This document shows positions 23,291 to 35,687 of a stretch of 64,000 bases of DNA, piece after piece. Position 1 is the first letter of the stretch. Each line of letters starts with the position of its first letter. The notes under the pieces were generated by a model that made no database searches, was not told the DNA's origin, and saw only the letters and a list, made by a program, of their open reading frames with translations. This DNA is from Bimuria novae-zelandiae CBS 107.79 (lineage: Eukaryota > Ascomycota > Dothideomycetes > Pleosporales > Didymosphaeriaceae), in the NCBI GenBank assembly GCA_010015655.1, contig ML976775.1, positions 121,816 through 185,815 on the forward strand. The letters run 5' to 3'. The translations under genes were made by a program, and so were the position numbers.

Positions 23291-26200
23291 ACGATCCAGA
23301 GCCACTTCCAGCGAACATTGAAAAACGAAGCCACAGCATTTCATTCCGTCTTCCAGCAGGTGCCACGGCCGACACAATGAACCTTGCTTGATGCTATTTT
23401 CATTTAGCTATTCGCCTTAGAAGTATTGCCACCCGAATGTCGCCGCTGGAGTATTGGCTTTGCAGAGACCGCACGGACCTGGCCGTAGTTTCAAGGCCTC
23501 TTCAGCCGCATTTCATAAGTCTTACAAAGGTCTCTAGAGCTTCCACGCCAAATCGTAGACTATTGTCTACAATCACACTGGTCCTTCCCGGGCACATATC
23601 AAATCTTGTGTTGCCTCGACCTTGCGATATCCGCTTATGGGGCGGACGAGTTCTGCAACCCTTTGCGCTGGCAGAGACAAGCTTCTCAGTGGCTTGGTCG
23701 TATTTCACATCCGTGTGATACCCAGTTAAGCGTGGCTGCTTTGCTGTACGCCGAAAGGGCGTGATGATCATCACCATCGCCTCCAGGGCTGCATAGATAG
23801 CACGCCGAAGTCAACGGCATCGACCAAATCAACGACAGCAACCTATCTTTCATCGCCTTCACCGATTAAACCATTTGATTCGTGTAACGCTACAACACCA
23901 TACCGACGGGAGGCTTTCCGGCTTGACTACTCAATATTTCTATAGGTTCATACGCAAATGACGCTTTTGGGGGATTTGGTGCATTTCTTTGCTTGCATGC
24001 CTCTTTGGTCTATCATCTTGAACACAAATCAAAGCTCTTTTCGTCTCCCAACAATCTTGCAAGTACTACTATTCCATTTGCTACTTGGCCGGACGCGGAC
24101 AGGCGTTTACGGGGATGGTGGATCTTGCGTGATCAGTAAGCCAGGAGCTATCACTGAATGTCTCGGCAAGCAGGGCCGTGTCACGTCGTTGCGGATACTA
24201 ATCGGACATTTTCCGTTCTCGTTCATGCATACGCATTATATACATAGCATCACACTACGAATGCATGCACAAACTGGGCCGACTCCGAAGCCAGCTATCA
24301 CCGGGTGATTCGCAGGGGCTCTACGCGTACTCGAGTTTCGACTGATTCCCGGTTTAGGTGCTATCATGCATCGGTAAGCGGTTCTAAGGCTGGGATCGGC
24401 GCTCGTATGGGCGGCGAGGGCCCTGCGTCGCCCAGGGGCAGCGGTTACAGAAGGAAATACGAGCTGCGCTGTAAATGACTCAAGGCGGGAGGAAGAGGTG
24501 CTTGGTGAGTGGGAGTGCTGCGTACGCCCTGCATTAGGGGTGGCGTCTGAGGCAGACGTGGGCCGGCACAGTTCCGCGATGATGTCCTTGCGGACTACAC
24601 GCTTCGCTTCGTGCAGATCCACGACCGATGCATGGAGGGAGGATGGGAAGCGATATGTGACGGTGATCACGAACCACACTGAAGGCAGGCACGAGCGGGA
24701 CGTCCTTGTTCTGCCGCGCGGCTTGCTTCAACTCCATGTGGGGATCATAGCCGCGACATTCATCTCTCCTCACCACTCCTCTACCTCCATTCGCTGTGGA
24801 ATCGATTCACTTACGTACAAGTCGCTCTCTTCGACGTTGAAGCTCGTAGTATGTGCTTCGTTTGGGCTGACCCGCGCCTTCCCAGGTGCCAACATCGTCA
24901 GCGCCTCGCACCGAACACTTGCTTCACTGTTCCCCTCACCGATTTCTTGTGATGCAAATTGCGACCGAACCGCTCGGTAGGGCTCTCAGCACATGCGGTG
25001 ATCCGCAGAGCTATCACGCGGAGTATTTACCTTCCCGTCAGCAGCCGCAGCATCAGCAGTCTAGAACGTCAGTAGGGTTTCGTGTGGACGGTGTGATCGA
25101 ATCAGTTTGTGGCAGGACTTTGTTCACACCTTCTCGATGAAGGAATACCTTCGCGTGGGCGTTCGCATAAGGTGGACGCTGAAATAGGTCTGAAGTGGAT
25201 GCTCTATTCGGGGTAGTGGGCGAACTGGGTGCGCTATCTGCTTTGGCGAAGGCAACGATCGCGTTGACAGGGGGTTTGTTACGGTATCCCAGCGAGTTCA
25301 GTGAAGGCGCTGTTCTCTTTAGCATTTTGATTGACATGTGCACCAGGTTCGGCGAAGTGCGCGGGAGAAGTGTCTGATTGCACACACGGGTCGAGCATCA
25401 ATTGTTTTCTAAGACGGCACGCAGAAAGATGCAGATGTGGAGAGCTGTCTCGACCACATGGCCCGTCCAACACCGATCAGTATACCTAGCGGAATACTCG
25501 ATTGACTATCGATGAACGCAATCAGCCGAAAAAGCCTGTTACAGACCCAACAGTCACATCGAGAGGAGCTTCCCGACGGGAAGCATAACCTGAGAAGATG
25601 GGCGGGATACTCGGGGGCTCGGGGGCAGATGCAAAGGTTGAATACCTCCAGGGTGCGTCCGATGAGAAGATATGCACAACCTACGCTGCTGTAAGCTAAT
25701 CCACCGATTCCTATACAATCCACAAACAAGCAACAACTAACCCACACAATAGTGCTCTTCCACAGCCTCCAATTACCCCCTGATCCTGCTCACGACCATC
25801 TCGACCGTCACCCACCACCGGCCGGTCCTCAGAGTCTTCTCTCACTGTTCGTAGAATTGTATGCGCTACTGTGGAGTCGAAGGGATATGAGACTCCTCGG
25901 TTGATACTAGTGTACTGCAGCCTGCGGCATCTGACTAGGGGGATATACAAACGTCGCATACCCTACGTGAAGCCCTTCGAGCGCTGCTGGACACCTTGGT
26001 TGACGCACAAGAAAGTGTTCTGATAAGAGCTACCCAGAATGATGTCGTTACGCTGTGTCCGAGTGGGTGGGTGCAACAGCGTTTCGCTGGGGGACACTTT
26101 GCATGTATCAGAGGCAAGGAGGATAAACGAACGACACGAAGCATAGGCATAATACTTCCAGGTTTCTCAAGATGGTCAGAGCGCGACAGGATAATGACAG

Positions 26201-26407
26201 GTGCAGAGGCGACACAGCCGCGAAACATAAGCAAGAGCATTTAGACAACGCGTGAGAGAACATAGCATTCATACTGAAACATGTACACCGTCCCCCTAGA
26301 CCACACAACGCTACGAGACCGCAGCAAAAGAGATAAACATAAGTGTTCATCCCACCCACACTCACCACACGAACCGCGAAACGCATTCTTAACATCAGTA
26401 CCACACT
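23291..26407. other. Gene-poor stretch, 3.1 kb
   Basis: Frames at 24236-24679 and 25053-25385 (minus) and 24498-24980 (plus) are open, but show no domain, no consistent intron signals and no coherent composition. I see no gene I can support up to the SMC1 stop codon. Confidence 0.45.
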
Positions 26408-29400
26408 TCACGCGGCGGCGGCGGCGGCGGCGGCAGGATACTTCCTCAACTGCAGCACAATTAGCACCTCTCCCCACAAACCACCCAGTGACACGACTTA
26501 CATCCAAACTAATCGCCTTACTACTCATCTTCGCCTGGTCGCGCATAATCCCCACGAGCGTCTCGCTCTCCTGGAACAGCCCGGCCTTATGACTGATAAC
26601 AATGAACTGCATCCCCGGCCGCTTATGCGTCGTCAAATACCTTGCCACGCGAGCGACATTGACGTTATCCAGCGCGGCGTCCACCTCGTCGAGCACGAAG
26701 AAGGGGGACGGCTGGTAGCTGTGGATCGCGAAGAGCAGGGCGAGCGCCGCGATGGTGCGCTCCCCGCCGGAGAGCAGCTCCATGTCGCGGAAGCGCTTGA
26801 GCGGCGGCATAGCGTTGTACTTTACACCCGCGAGGTAGGGCTCGCTTGTGTCTTCGCAGTACAAGTGCACAGTGCCGTGGGGGTCGTTGGGGTTCGTCAT
26901 AGTGAGCTCCTTGTACACGTGTGAGATGTTCTCCTTGATGTGCTCGAAGGCTTTGTTGAAGAGCTCGGTGCGCTGCTGCTTGACGGCTTCGAAGGCGGCT
27001 TTTGCGTCTTCGGCAGCCTTTTTGGCCGACTTGAAGTCGTCGTTGATTTGGGTGAGCTTGGCCTGCGCAGCGGCGAGGCGCTCGGAGGCTTTCATGTTGG
27101 GGTTCGCTTTGCTGATTTCGGCGTCGAGGGTGGCGATGCGGTCGGTGAGGGCGTCTTCGGCTTTTTTGAGGGCGGCCGTGGCGGAGGCGGAGGCGGAGTC
27201 GTCGTCGCTGTCTTGCTAGGGGGAAGTTAGTTTTGTGTACGGGATGGGGTTGAGGAGGGGCTTTACCTTTGCGAGGATGTCGTCGATTTCTTCACGGAGC
27301 TCGTCGTCGAGTTGTTCAAAGTCGGGCTCGATGCCGTAGTCGTCGATCTCAGGTTGTGAGTCCTCTTGCTCGTCGACGTCCATCGCATCGGGATCTTGCT
27401 GGCGTACAGGGTCGGTCATGGGGAGCGAGGTCAAGGGCTCAGAGTTCGGCGTAAGAGGAATCTTGATCTCCTCAAGACGGCACTTCTTGAACAGGCTGTA
27501 CCGCTCCATAGCCCTATTCTTGATGTCGATCTCCTCCTGCTGCACTTCTTCCTCGATATGTTTGACCTTCTCGTTGCGCTTGTCCAGTTTGGCGCGAGCC
27601 TCCTTGACCGCCTTGCTCTTCTCGTTCTTTTGTTCCACAAGTTTAGCTGAGGTCTCCTGCAGGCTTTCTAGCTCCGCTTGAAGCTCGTCGATTGAGTCCT
27701 GCAGCTCTTCCTGCTGAGCTTGGTGAACTTTGAGCGCAGCCTGGTCGCGCGTGCGCTTCTCCTGCGCAGCCTTGATCCGCGATTCAACGTGATCGATCTG
27801 CAGTTGAATGTTCCTACGCATGAATTCGAGGGTGGTGCGCTGCTTTCTGAACTCCAGCCGCTTCTGCGAAGCCTCTTGCTGGGCAGAGCCTTGTTGCGCG
27901 TCGTACTCGCGAATGTCGGTATATCCGAGCCGTTCGCAGAACTCCGCAAACACTTCGTCTTCGACCTCGTGAACGGCGTCGGCCGCCTCCTCCAGGTCCT
28001 TCTCCCTATTGCTCAACCGCTGCATCACATCCTTGAGTTTTGGTGACTCTTGTCTGATGATGCTCTTGGCGTGGTCGAGCTCCTTCTGCTGGCTGCTAAT
28101 GTTGCGATCTAGCGTCTTGAGCTCGTCCTCCAGGCGGCGCGTGCGGTCATCGAGGCCGTTCAGCTCGACTTGCAGTTCATCAATCTGTTTATCGATAGCA
28201 TCGGTACGCGGGAGGTTGGCGAGCTGCGTCTGGTACTTCTGCACGCTTTGTCTAAGCGCATCAATGTCTGCATCACCCCATTGCTGCTTCTGATTTGCAC
28301 CGTGCATGGTACCACCAGTCATAGTGTTGCCCTTGGAGATGACTGAGCCATCCAGAGTGACTGCCTTCACGCCGATTTTGCGATCAAAACACATTTGTTG
28401 GGCAAGCTTGAGGTTGTCGCAGATGACACTATCTCCACAGGCGGAAGAGATAGCTCGTTCGAGGTGAGACGGATAGTCGATGCAGTCAATACCAAGACGC
28501 ATGCCTTCGTGCATTCCTTTCAGGTCTTGTCGGACGGCGGTGACGGTAAGCGAGTCAAGAGGTAGGAAGCTCATCTGACCGAGCTTCCCTTCCTTGAGGA
28601 ACGCAACGCAGTCCCTCGCAGTCTTGTCCGTGTCAACGAGGACGGCGTCCATGTGCCAGCCGAGCAACGTGCCGACGGCGAGATCGTACTTCCGCTGTTT
28701 CGGTTTTATCAGATCTTTATACCGTCCGTAAACACTCGACCCGAAAGTCCGCTTCATTTTCGAGACGTGATCGCGCATGGCCTTTTCCCTGTTGCTCTCG
28801 TGGCGATCCATCTCGGCAGACTGGAGCTTCGACAGGACCTTGTGAAGCTCTTGGTTCAGCTCAGCAGATTGGTCCCTGTTGCGCTTCCGGTCTGACTCCA
28901 ACTTGTTGAGTGCTTGTTGTTTTGTGGCCCGGGTCTTCTTGTTCTCTTTCACTTCGGATTTGAGCGTGCTCTGCCTTTCTCGAAGCTGATCAATTTCTGT
29001 CTCTAGTCTGTCCACGGTCGCTTGGAAGCCGTTAATCTTCTGCTGGAGATTCTGAGCATGCTCGCGCTCGGTGCCAATCTCGCGCTCCAGCCGTGTAACC
29101 TCAGCCTGGTTGCTGTAGGTCTTCGTGCTGACCTGGCTCCTAAGTCGATTGTATTCCTGCTCGTCCTCGACGGAAAGCTCTTGGCCCTGCTGCTCGGCTG
29201 CAGCCTTGCGCTGGGCTTCCCATGTCTTTTCGGCCTTGTCGACTTGGGCAAGATTCTTGTCGAGATGTCCGATCTCTTTCGCCTTCGCGTCCCGATCCTT
29301 GGTCAAGGCAGCAATCCTCGCGTCCAACTTGCTCAGCTCTTGCTCGGTCAGACGTATCTTTTCTTCGACGGGTACGAGCTCGTTCTGGGAGTCCTGGATT

Positions 29401-30414
29401 TCCTTGGCTTTGGCATTGATACTGTTGTTGGTCTTGGTGATCTCGCGCTTCACCTTGGCCTCTTCTTGCGTGGCACTTTGCAACCTATCGTGGTACTTTT
29501 GTGCGCCGCGTCGATGCTCCTTCAGTTCTTCGGTATGCTGTGAGATCTTGCTGCGGGCTTTCTCGATGGCCTGCTGATGGTGATATAGCTTCCACATGAT
29601 GTGTTGCACCGTCGCATCATCGCGCTCGGCGACCTTCCTCTCGTAAGCCTTGGCTTCGGCCTCGAGCTCCATGTAGGTCTTGATCTCTCCGTTGATCTGG
29701 CGCCTTTGGTACAGGAATTGCGCATTGTCCTCTGCAGCCGCCTCCGACTCCTCCTTGAGCTTCTCGTAGTCGGCCTTCTTCTCCAAACTCCCAGAAATCT
29801 GCTCAATCATGTGCGTGATCTCTTTGGGAGGCTTCTTGGCCACTTCCTCGACCTCGCCCTGCGGGATGAGAAAGGCGCGGGCCTTGACCAGAATGCTCTG
29901 CTCCTCCAATGCCTCGTTGTATTCCTTTGCCCTCACGACGCGCCCGTTTATCCGGTACTCGCTCTGACCAGCCGTGGTGATGGTGCGCCGCCATCGATGC
30001 GTGTTCTCGGCATCGTCTTGGAACACGGCTTCCACCCAGGCAGTCTTCGGATCGCCCTGCTGCGATTCGCCGCCTTCTTGGGTTTCGCCGTCCTGGCCGC
30101 CATTCTGGTCGCCGTCTTCCTCGTCGACTGCCGTCTTGCTCGTTGAAATGATGCGGCCGCGGTAGACAAGCTCGCGTAGCTCGCGCGATCGCAACGAGGC
30201 CGACTTGATGCCGAGCACAAACGAGATGGCGTCCATGCTGTTCGACTTGCCGGAACCATTGGGACCGATGATGGAGGTGAAGTAGGAGTCGCCGAAGGGC
30301 AGCACATGTTTGCCGCGATACGTCTTGAAATCTGCGGGGGAATAAGCACTGCGACGAGACGAAATGTGAAATGAGTCACTTACTGTAGAGCTCGAGGCGC
30401 ACGAGTTTACCCAT
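26408..30414 (-). CDS. SMC1: Cohesin subunit SMC1
   Basis: Structural maintenance of chromosomes ATPase; pairs with SMC3 to form the cohesin ring that holds sister chromatids together. Minus-strand exons are 30414-30384, 30331-27267, 27215-26502 and 26449-26408, giving 1,283 residues. Walker A GPNGSGKS is at residues 33-40. Two long coiled coils flank a hinge beginning near FGSSVYGRYKDLIKPKQ. The ABC signature LSGGER is near 1180 and Walker B FFVLDEVDAALD near 1205. The first exon supplies MGKLVRLELY. The last exon supplies LRKYP followed by eight alanines encoded by a GCC microsatellite. An acidic, Gln/Gly-rich insertion follows RGRIISTSK. The usual FLVFQGDVE block reads FLIPQGEVEEVAKK, a modest divergence. 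Identity is certain. Confidence 0.97.
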
Positions 30415-31032
30415 GGCTGCGGTGGGTTTGCGCGTGTCCGGGCGCCGTGCTGCGCGTGGGCTGTTGATAATGCGGGCGTGAGGGCGCGACTTTGGTGGTG
30501 CTGCTTGCTAGTACGCGACGCGCTGAACATGCACAAAGCACTGAATGGGCCCCCGTAACAAATTAGCGCCATGCGCGCAGTGACAGTGACGTCTGGGCAG
30601 CAGCAAGGCATCGCGACAACAAGGCCACAGTACGCGGATACTTTTTTCTCGACGCCTGCCTAGTTCAATACTGCCTCGCATCTCACGAGCATGGTCGTGT
30701 GACCTGACATAGGTCATTCATCACTGAGCTTCGCGGTTCTTATGACAGTGTTGAGCGACGCCCAACTCCCAATCACTGTCCACCATTCCACCACGCATCC
30801 ACTTCTGAAGACGACAAACAACGAGACTTTGGCGTGCTGGTTCACCCCGTCGCCCTTTGAACAATCCCACAATCCCAGCGGGAGTCACATCCGACGCAGG
30901 GTCCTGCTGAATACGTCTAACCCCCACCTTGTGCGTGCTTTCCGCTTCCGTGTCCACCGTTCTTCTAATTATCGTATTTCCTACCCTCATTTTTGATGCC
31001 ATGAGTGCTCGCACACCCCGTAGCTAACCACG
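30415..31032. promoter_or_regulatory. Divergent promoter region of SMC1 and GPC1
   Basis: The 618 bases between the two start codons serve both genes. On the SMC1 side the MluI-box core ACGCG (or its complement CGCGT) occurs at 30431-30435, 30453-30457, 30513-30517, 30518-30522 and 30632-30636. Yeast cohesin genes peak in G1/S under MBF, which binds this core. Use of these sites here is inferred. Confidence 0.45.
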
Positions 31033-32655
31033 ATGGCTGTAGGCTCTCCTCCCCGCTACCTGACGAGACCCTCCCACCGCCGAACCCCTTCTAGCCTGGA
31101 CTCGGTTCCAGAAGACCTGCCCATCATGGCAGACCGCAACCCCGCCGAGGTCAAGTTCAAGTCAGAGCCCGATCTGAACGTGTCCCGATATTCCTCGAAG
31201 CCTCTACCGGGCGACTCAACCCATGCTGGCTCTGCGCTGCTCAGCAACGAAGGCTCAGGGCCGCCGATAAATACACCAGGCCTCTCGCGCTCCAACTCCT
31301 TCTCCAACAGCTCCGCCTACATGGACGACTCGGATGTGGAAGAGGCCGCCTTCTTTCCGCCCGTGGAGCGGTTGACCATGTTCGATTTCATCGAAAACCT
31401 GGCCCTGTCACAGCGCGTGGAGAAGATACAAAAGTCCGTCTCAGCACAGACGGAACGACTCAGAAATGCTGCGAAGGCGCGAACAGCCAATACCCGGGAT
31501 CGCGCCATAGAAGAATGGCGCCGCCGCGTACCCAACGAGGGCGAGCAGCTGGACAAGTATAAGAAGCGTATGCGCCAGTCTGTCGAACGTCTGAACGAGC
31601 AGTGGGCTTCTAACACCGCCGTGACTGCCCGCGAAAAGGCCTCCTTCATAGCGGCCGTCATGAACATATTCGTTTCCGGATACCTCGTCGGTGCACGTCC
31701 TGAGTGGTTCCCTATTTGGTACACTGTCCAGCTGCTCTACTTCATGCCCCTACGCTATTACACCTATCACAAGAAGGGCTACCACTACTTCCTGGCGGAC
31801 CTGTGCTACTTCGTCAACGCCCTCATGATACTAAGCCTTTGGGTCTTCCCGAGCTCAAAACGACTGTTTATTAGTACTTACTGCCTCGCCTTCGGGAACA
31901 ACGCCGTTGCCATCATCATGTGGCGTAACTCGCTAGTCTTCCACTCCATGGACAAGGTCGTCAGTCTCTTCATCCACATCATGCCCTGCGTAACCCTCCA
32001 TTGTGTTGTTCATCTTCTCTCGGACGAATACCAGCGTCAAGCATATCCCGCCGTCTGGGCCATCCGCAACGCCCCCACAGACTCGCCAATTCGCTATGGT
32101 CTCCCGCAAATGATGATCTGGGCAACGCTCCCATACGCGGTATGGCAACTCTGCTACCACTTTGGGATTACAGTCCGCCGCCGCGATAAGATTGCCGCCG
32201 GCCGGCCCACCTCCTTCACCTGGCTCCGCAAGTCGTACGCCAAGAACTTTCTCGGCCGCTTCGTCCTCTCCCTCCCAGAGTCCCTGCAAGAGCCCGCCTT
32301 CATGTTGATTCAGTACACCTACGCCGTGCTCACCATGCTCCCCTGTCCTCTGTGGTTCTGGTCGCGCTGGGCGTCCGGCGGCTTCCTGACTGTGGTGTTC
32401 ATCTGGAGTACGTACAATGGCGCCAACTACTACATCGAGGTGTACAGCAAGCGCTTCCAGAAGGAGCTCGAGCAGCTGAAGAAGGATGTGTCAAAGTGGC
32501 AGGCTTCCCCTTCGACGCCGATGCCGCAACCGGGTACGGAGCAGATGAAAGAGTTTCCGCTGCTGGATGGTAGCGCGAATGCTTCGGGTGCGAAGGTCCA
32601 GGGCGAAGACGGTGAGGCCAGGGAGAGGAAGCCCATGGATGGAACTTCGAACTAA
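31033..32655 (+). CDS. GPC1: Glycerophosphocholine acyltransferase (GPC1 / DUF2838 family)
   Basis: Membrane acyltransferase that in yeast converts glycerophosphocholine to lysophosphatidylcholine with acyl-CoA, part of phosphatidylcholine remodelling. Single exon of 540 residues. The N-terminal 115 residues are Ser/Pro-rich and probably cytosolic. Next comes a basic helical block (QRVEKIQKSVSAQTERLRNA and EEWRRRVP). The conserved core then has about eight membrane segments, with LYFMPLRYYTYHKKGYHYFL, LADLCYFVNALMIL and a histidine-bearing FIHIMPCVTLHCVVH helix. The C-terminus is charged. It is transcribed divergently from SMC1 and lies head to tail with the HET gene. Family membership is firm from the DUF2838 core; catalytic activity is by homology. 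Confidence 0.9.
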   Translation: MAVGSPPRYLTRPSHRRTPSSLDSVPEDLPIMADRNPAEVKFKSEPDLNVSRYSSKPLPGDSTHAGSALLSNEGSGPPINTPGLSRSNSFSNSSAYMDDSDVEEAAFFPPVERLTMFDFIENLALSQRVEKIQKSVSAQTERLRNAAKARTANTRDRAIEEWRRRVPNEGEQLDKYKKRMRQSVERLNEQWASNTAVTAREKASFIAAVMNIFVSGYLVGARPEWFPIWYTVQLLYFMPLRYYTYHKKGYHYFLADLCYFVNALMILSLWVFPSSKRLFISTYCLAFGNNAVAIIMWRNSLVFHSMDKVVSLFIHIMPCVTLHCVVHLLSDEYQRQAYPAVWAIRNAPTDSPIRYGLPQMMIWATLPYAVWQLCYHFGITVRRRDKIAAGRPTSFTWLRKSYAKNFLGRFVLSLPESLQEPAFMLIQYTYAVLTMLPCPLWFWSRWASGGFLTVVFIWSTYNGANYYIEVYSKRFQKELEQLKKDVSKWQASPSTPMPQPGTEQMKEFPLLDGSANASGAKVQGEDGEARERKPMDGTSN

Positions 32656-33164
32656 TGTTCCTTGATGCTTGAGCACCAGATTGGTTTGCATTTTTGACTT
32701 TTATTGCATCGCGTCTCTTGCATGTTGCTTGGTTGGTGTTTCGAGAGTGTTCGCTTATCTGTTGCATCGTGGCTTTCTTTCGGATCTTTTATTTGGCGAT
32801 GATTAATGCCTGGGCGTGTTTCTGGTCTGGTTCGAAAGACTTCCGCAGTTGGGGGGGGGTCTTCTCTTTGCTTGAGTCTGATGAACGATATACCCCCTTT
32901 CCTTTCGCTTGTCCATGTCACTGCGATGTTTGGGGCTCACGCGGGCTCTACCTAATATCATTGATACCCTATGCAACACCGTGCCCTACGCGACATAACC
33001 TAGAACGCCTCAAGCAGATGTCGGTGTTAAGGTCCTCCCAGCAAGCAACGACTTGGCCCCAGTATCTGTAAAGCGGACTTGCGCTAAACCCATTTCCAGC
33101 TAGAGTGTGCCCGTCATTCACAGCATGTCAGACCCCACCTCCACCACTCCCCTTCCTCTCCACC
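32656..33164. other. Intergenic region between GPC1 and the HET gene
   Basis: No gene visible. This holds the 3' region of GPC1 and the promoter of the HET-domain gene. Confidence 0.5.
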
Positions 33165-35538
33165 ATGTTCTGCAACAAGTGCCAAGCTTTCCTGCAATCT
33201 TTCTTCCTAGCTTCAAAGACCTGCAACTCCGCCGACACCAACAGCAGCATGACATGGGCACACCATGAAACAGTCCTCCACCGCTCCATGCGCGAGCTGA
33301 GAACCTCCTCGGACGCCCTGTGCCCCATATGTCGCTCTATCTTAGCAACGCCTACGCACTGGGAACTTCGCGATCTGCTCTCCTCCTCCGACGAAGTCAT
33401 TAATATAGTGCTTGAAGCCGACGCAAAGCACGCTGCTTTTCCCACCCTTTATATTTCTTTCGATGCTGGGAAGGTTGGAAAGTTGCCGAGACGGATGCTC
33501 GCTGCTTGTGAGGGGTACTTGGAAGATGGTGGGTAGAACTACCCTTATTAGTGACGAGTTTCATCGTTTTAAATTGTTCACAGAGGATTTGGGTGCGATG
33601 CTAAGTCGCGTGGTGAGTCTGGGGAATGCGAGCACCGGGTCAGATGCAAGCATGGAACTCGCTAGATTCTGGATGAAGAGGTGTCTAGATGGGCATGAGG
33701 CGTGTCGTGGGGGTTCCGACACTGCTGTTGGGTCGTGGGTACCGACGCGTCTTATTGACGTTGCTGACGATGCGGTACGCCTCGTTGAGCTGAAAGATGT
33801 TGTTCAAGACGGCGAGGACAGGCGTTATGTAGCACTGAGCCACTGTTGGGGTAAGATACTCATCATCCGGACGCTGCTCGAAAATTACGAACAGCACAAG
33901 CGAAATATCGACTCGGGAAAGCTGTCAAAGACTTTCCGAGAGGCGATACATGTTACGCGAAAGCTGGGGTTGAGGTATATATGGATTGATTCGCTGTGTA
34001 TCATTCAGGACTCGAAGAGTGATTGGGAGGCGGAGGCAGCGACGATGTGCGATGTGTACCGCAACGCTGTGGTGACGATTGCCGCTGCGTCTGCTCCAGG
34101 GGGTGATGTGGGATGCTTTCAGGACAGAGACGGAATAGTACAACTTCCCTTCCTCGTCGACATATCATCCACGGCGTCCGAACCCAACGTCGACACAGAG
34201 AAGCCCCGGCAACTTGTATTCACTTCATATGGACGCACGCAGCAGGCGGATGGCCCGATCGCCGAGCCACCCCTATACGGAAGAAGCTGGGTGCTCCAAG
34301 AGCAATTACTATCTCCCCGCATGCTAATTTTCGACGACTTACAACTCCGCTGGGAGTGCAACGCCAGCCACGGCTCGGAGCGAACCCCCCTCGGAGGAAT
34401 ATCGCGACACATAGGCCACCACAAAGCCATCCGTACCGGCATCTTCGCCAGCGACGAGTTCTTCTCCATACCCTCCATGGCGGACAAAGCCCAAGCCGCA
34501 AAATACCAGCTTCAGTATTGGATGCACACCGTCATGGACTACACGCACCGCGGCATGACCAAGCCCAGCGACCGCCTCGTCGCCATCGACGGCATCGCGC
34601 AAGCCCTCTCGCGCCACACGACGCAGACATACTATGCCGGCCTCTGGTCGCAGGACTTCTGGCTCGGCCTCCTCTGGTCGATACCGCACACGGCCGAATA
34701 CACGCCCACGACCACCGATGCTTTCGACTTCGACGCAAACCCGCACGTCCGCCACGCCGACGCCATCGCGCCCTCCTGGTCTTGGACCAGCGTCACGGTA
34801 CCCGTCGTCTACCCGGTTCCCGACATGCTCTCCCTCACGCGCATGTGCAACCCGCTCACCCCCTCCGTCGCCGGCACCGCGAGTCGCAAATCCGGCACTT
34901 TAACCCTCACCACGCACCTCCGCACCGGGTACGTCGACGCCTTCTACCCCTACGCCATCCGAGACGCCGCAGCCTCCTACCCGACCAAGACTTCGCCCAA
35001 ACCCGCTGCTTCGAAACACCTCCTCTCGTACGCGGGGCGGAAATATCATCCAAACGATTACTTCATCTTCTCTTCTACTTCACCGCCGCGTTGGCGCTTC
35101 CTCCGCGGCTCCTTCCGCCCTGACGAGGCATTCCTGCCCTCCACGCTCCTTAGCTTCGCGGCTATCGCGCAGTGGCACGTTGGCGCGCGCCCGGGGTCTC
35201 TCCTCCGCTCGCACGAGGCGCGCGATCCGTTGGTGGTGTATAGCATCGTGCTCGTGCCGACGGGGAGGAAGGAGGGCGAGTATAGGAGGGTGGGGTACGC
35301 AGTTTGGGAGGACTGTGCGTGGTATGGGTATTCTTGCGGGCTGAGAGAGCGACTGGGGAGGGAGCTGGAGAGAGAGGAGGGGTGGAGGGGGTGGGTGGCT
35401 GGGTGGAATTTGGAGGGGAAGGGTAAGGGGGGTGGGCATGAGCATGGGGGGGTTGCGGAGGGGGAGGGTGGGCTGCCTGGGTTGGAGAGGTATAAGGGGT
35501 CGGTTGGGGTGGAGGAGAGAACGGTTATGATTGTGTAG
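33165..35538 (+). CDS. HET-domain protein
   Basis: Exons 33165-33528 and 33584-35538 give 772 residues. The short N-terminal arm starts MFCNKCQAF and has a second cysteine pair (CPICRS), so it may bind zinc. The heterokaryon-incompatibility domain begins near residue 200 with YVALSHCWGK, followed by TFREAIHVTRKLGLRYIWID, SLCIIQD and the MCDVYRNAVVTIAAASA block, the standard HET signature. Such domains trigger non-self recognition and programmed cell death in filamentous ascomycetes; most copies have no known partner. The C-terminal third has no named domain, and its last 90 codons are extremely G-rich, giving a Gly/Glu/Trp-rich tail. The frame is intact, so the gene looks functional. The intron has a GTGGGT donor, slightly unusual but in phase. 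Confidence 0.9.
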
Positions 35539-35687
35539 GGGCGGTGATGATGTGCGGATCAGAGATGAGTAGGTCGGTATGTGGGATGTGACAGTGACGA
35601 AAGAGTGAGGGAAGTACATATTCGTCACAAGATAGAGAAGATTTGAATTCGGACGTCCTCGATGTTTTCTGCAGGAGCGGTGCGCGG

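Noticed and set aside
24236..25385. Minus-strand frames that could form a small gene
   Set aside because: No domain, no phase-consistent introns between them, and competing plus-strand frames of similar length.
29022..29577. Long plus-strand frames inside SMC1
   Set aside because: Mirror images of the coiled-coil codons; Leu/Ser-rich and without start context or domain.
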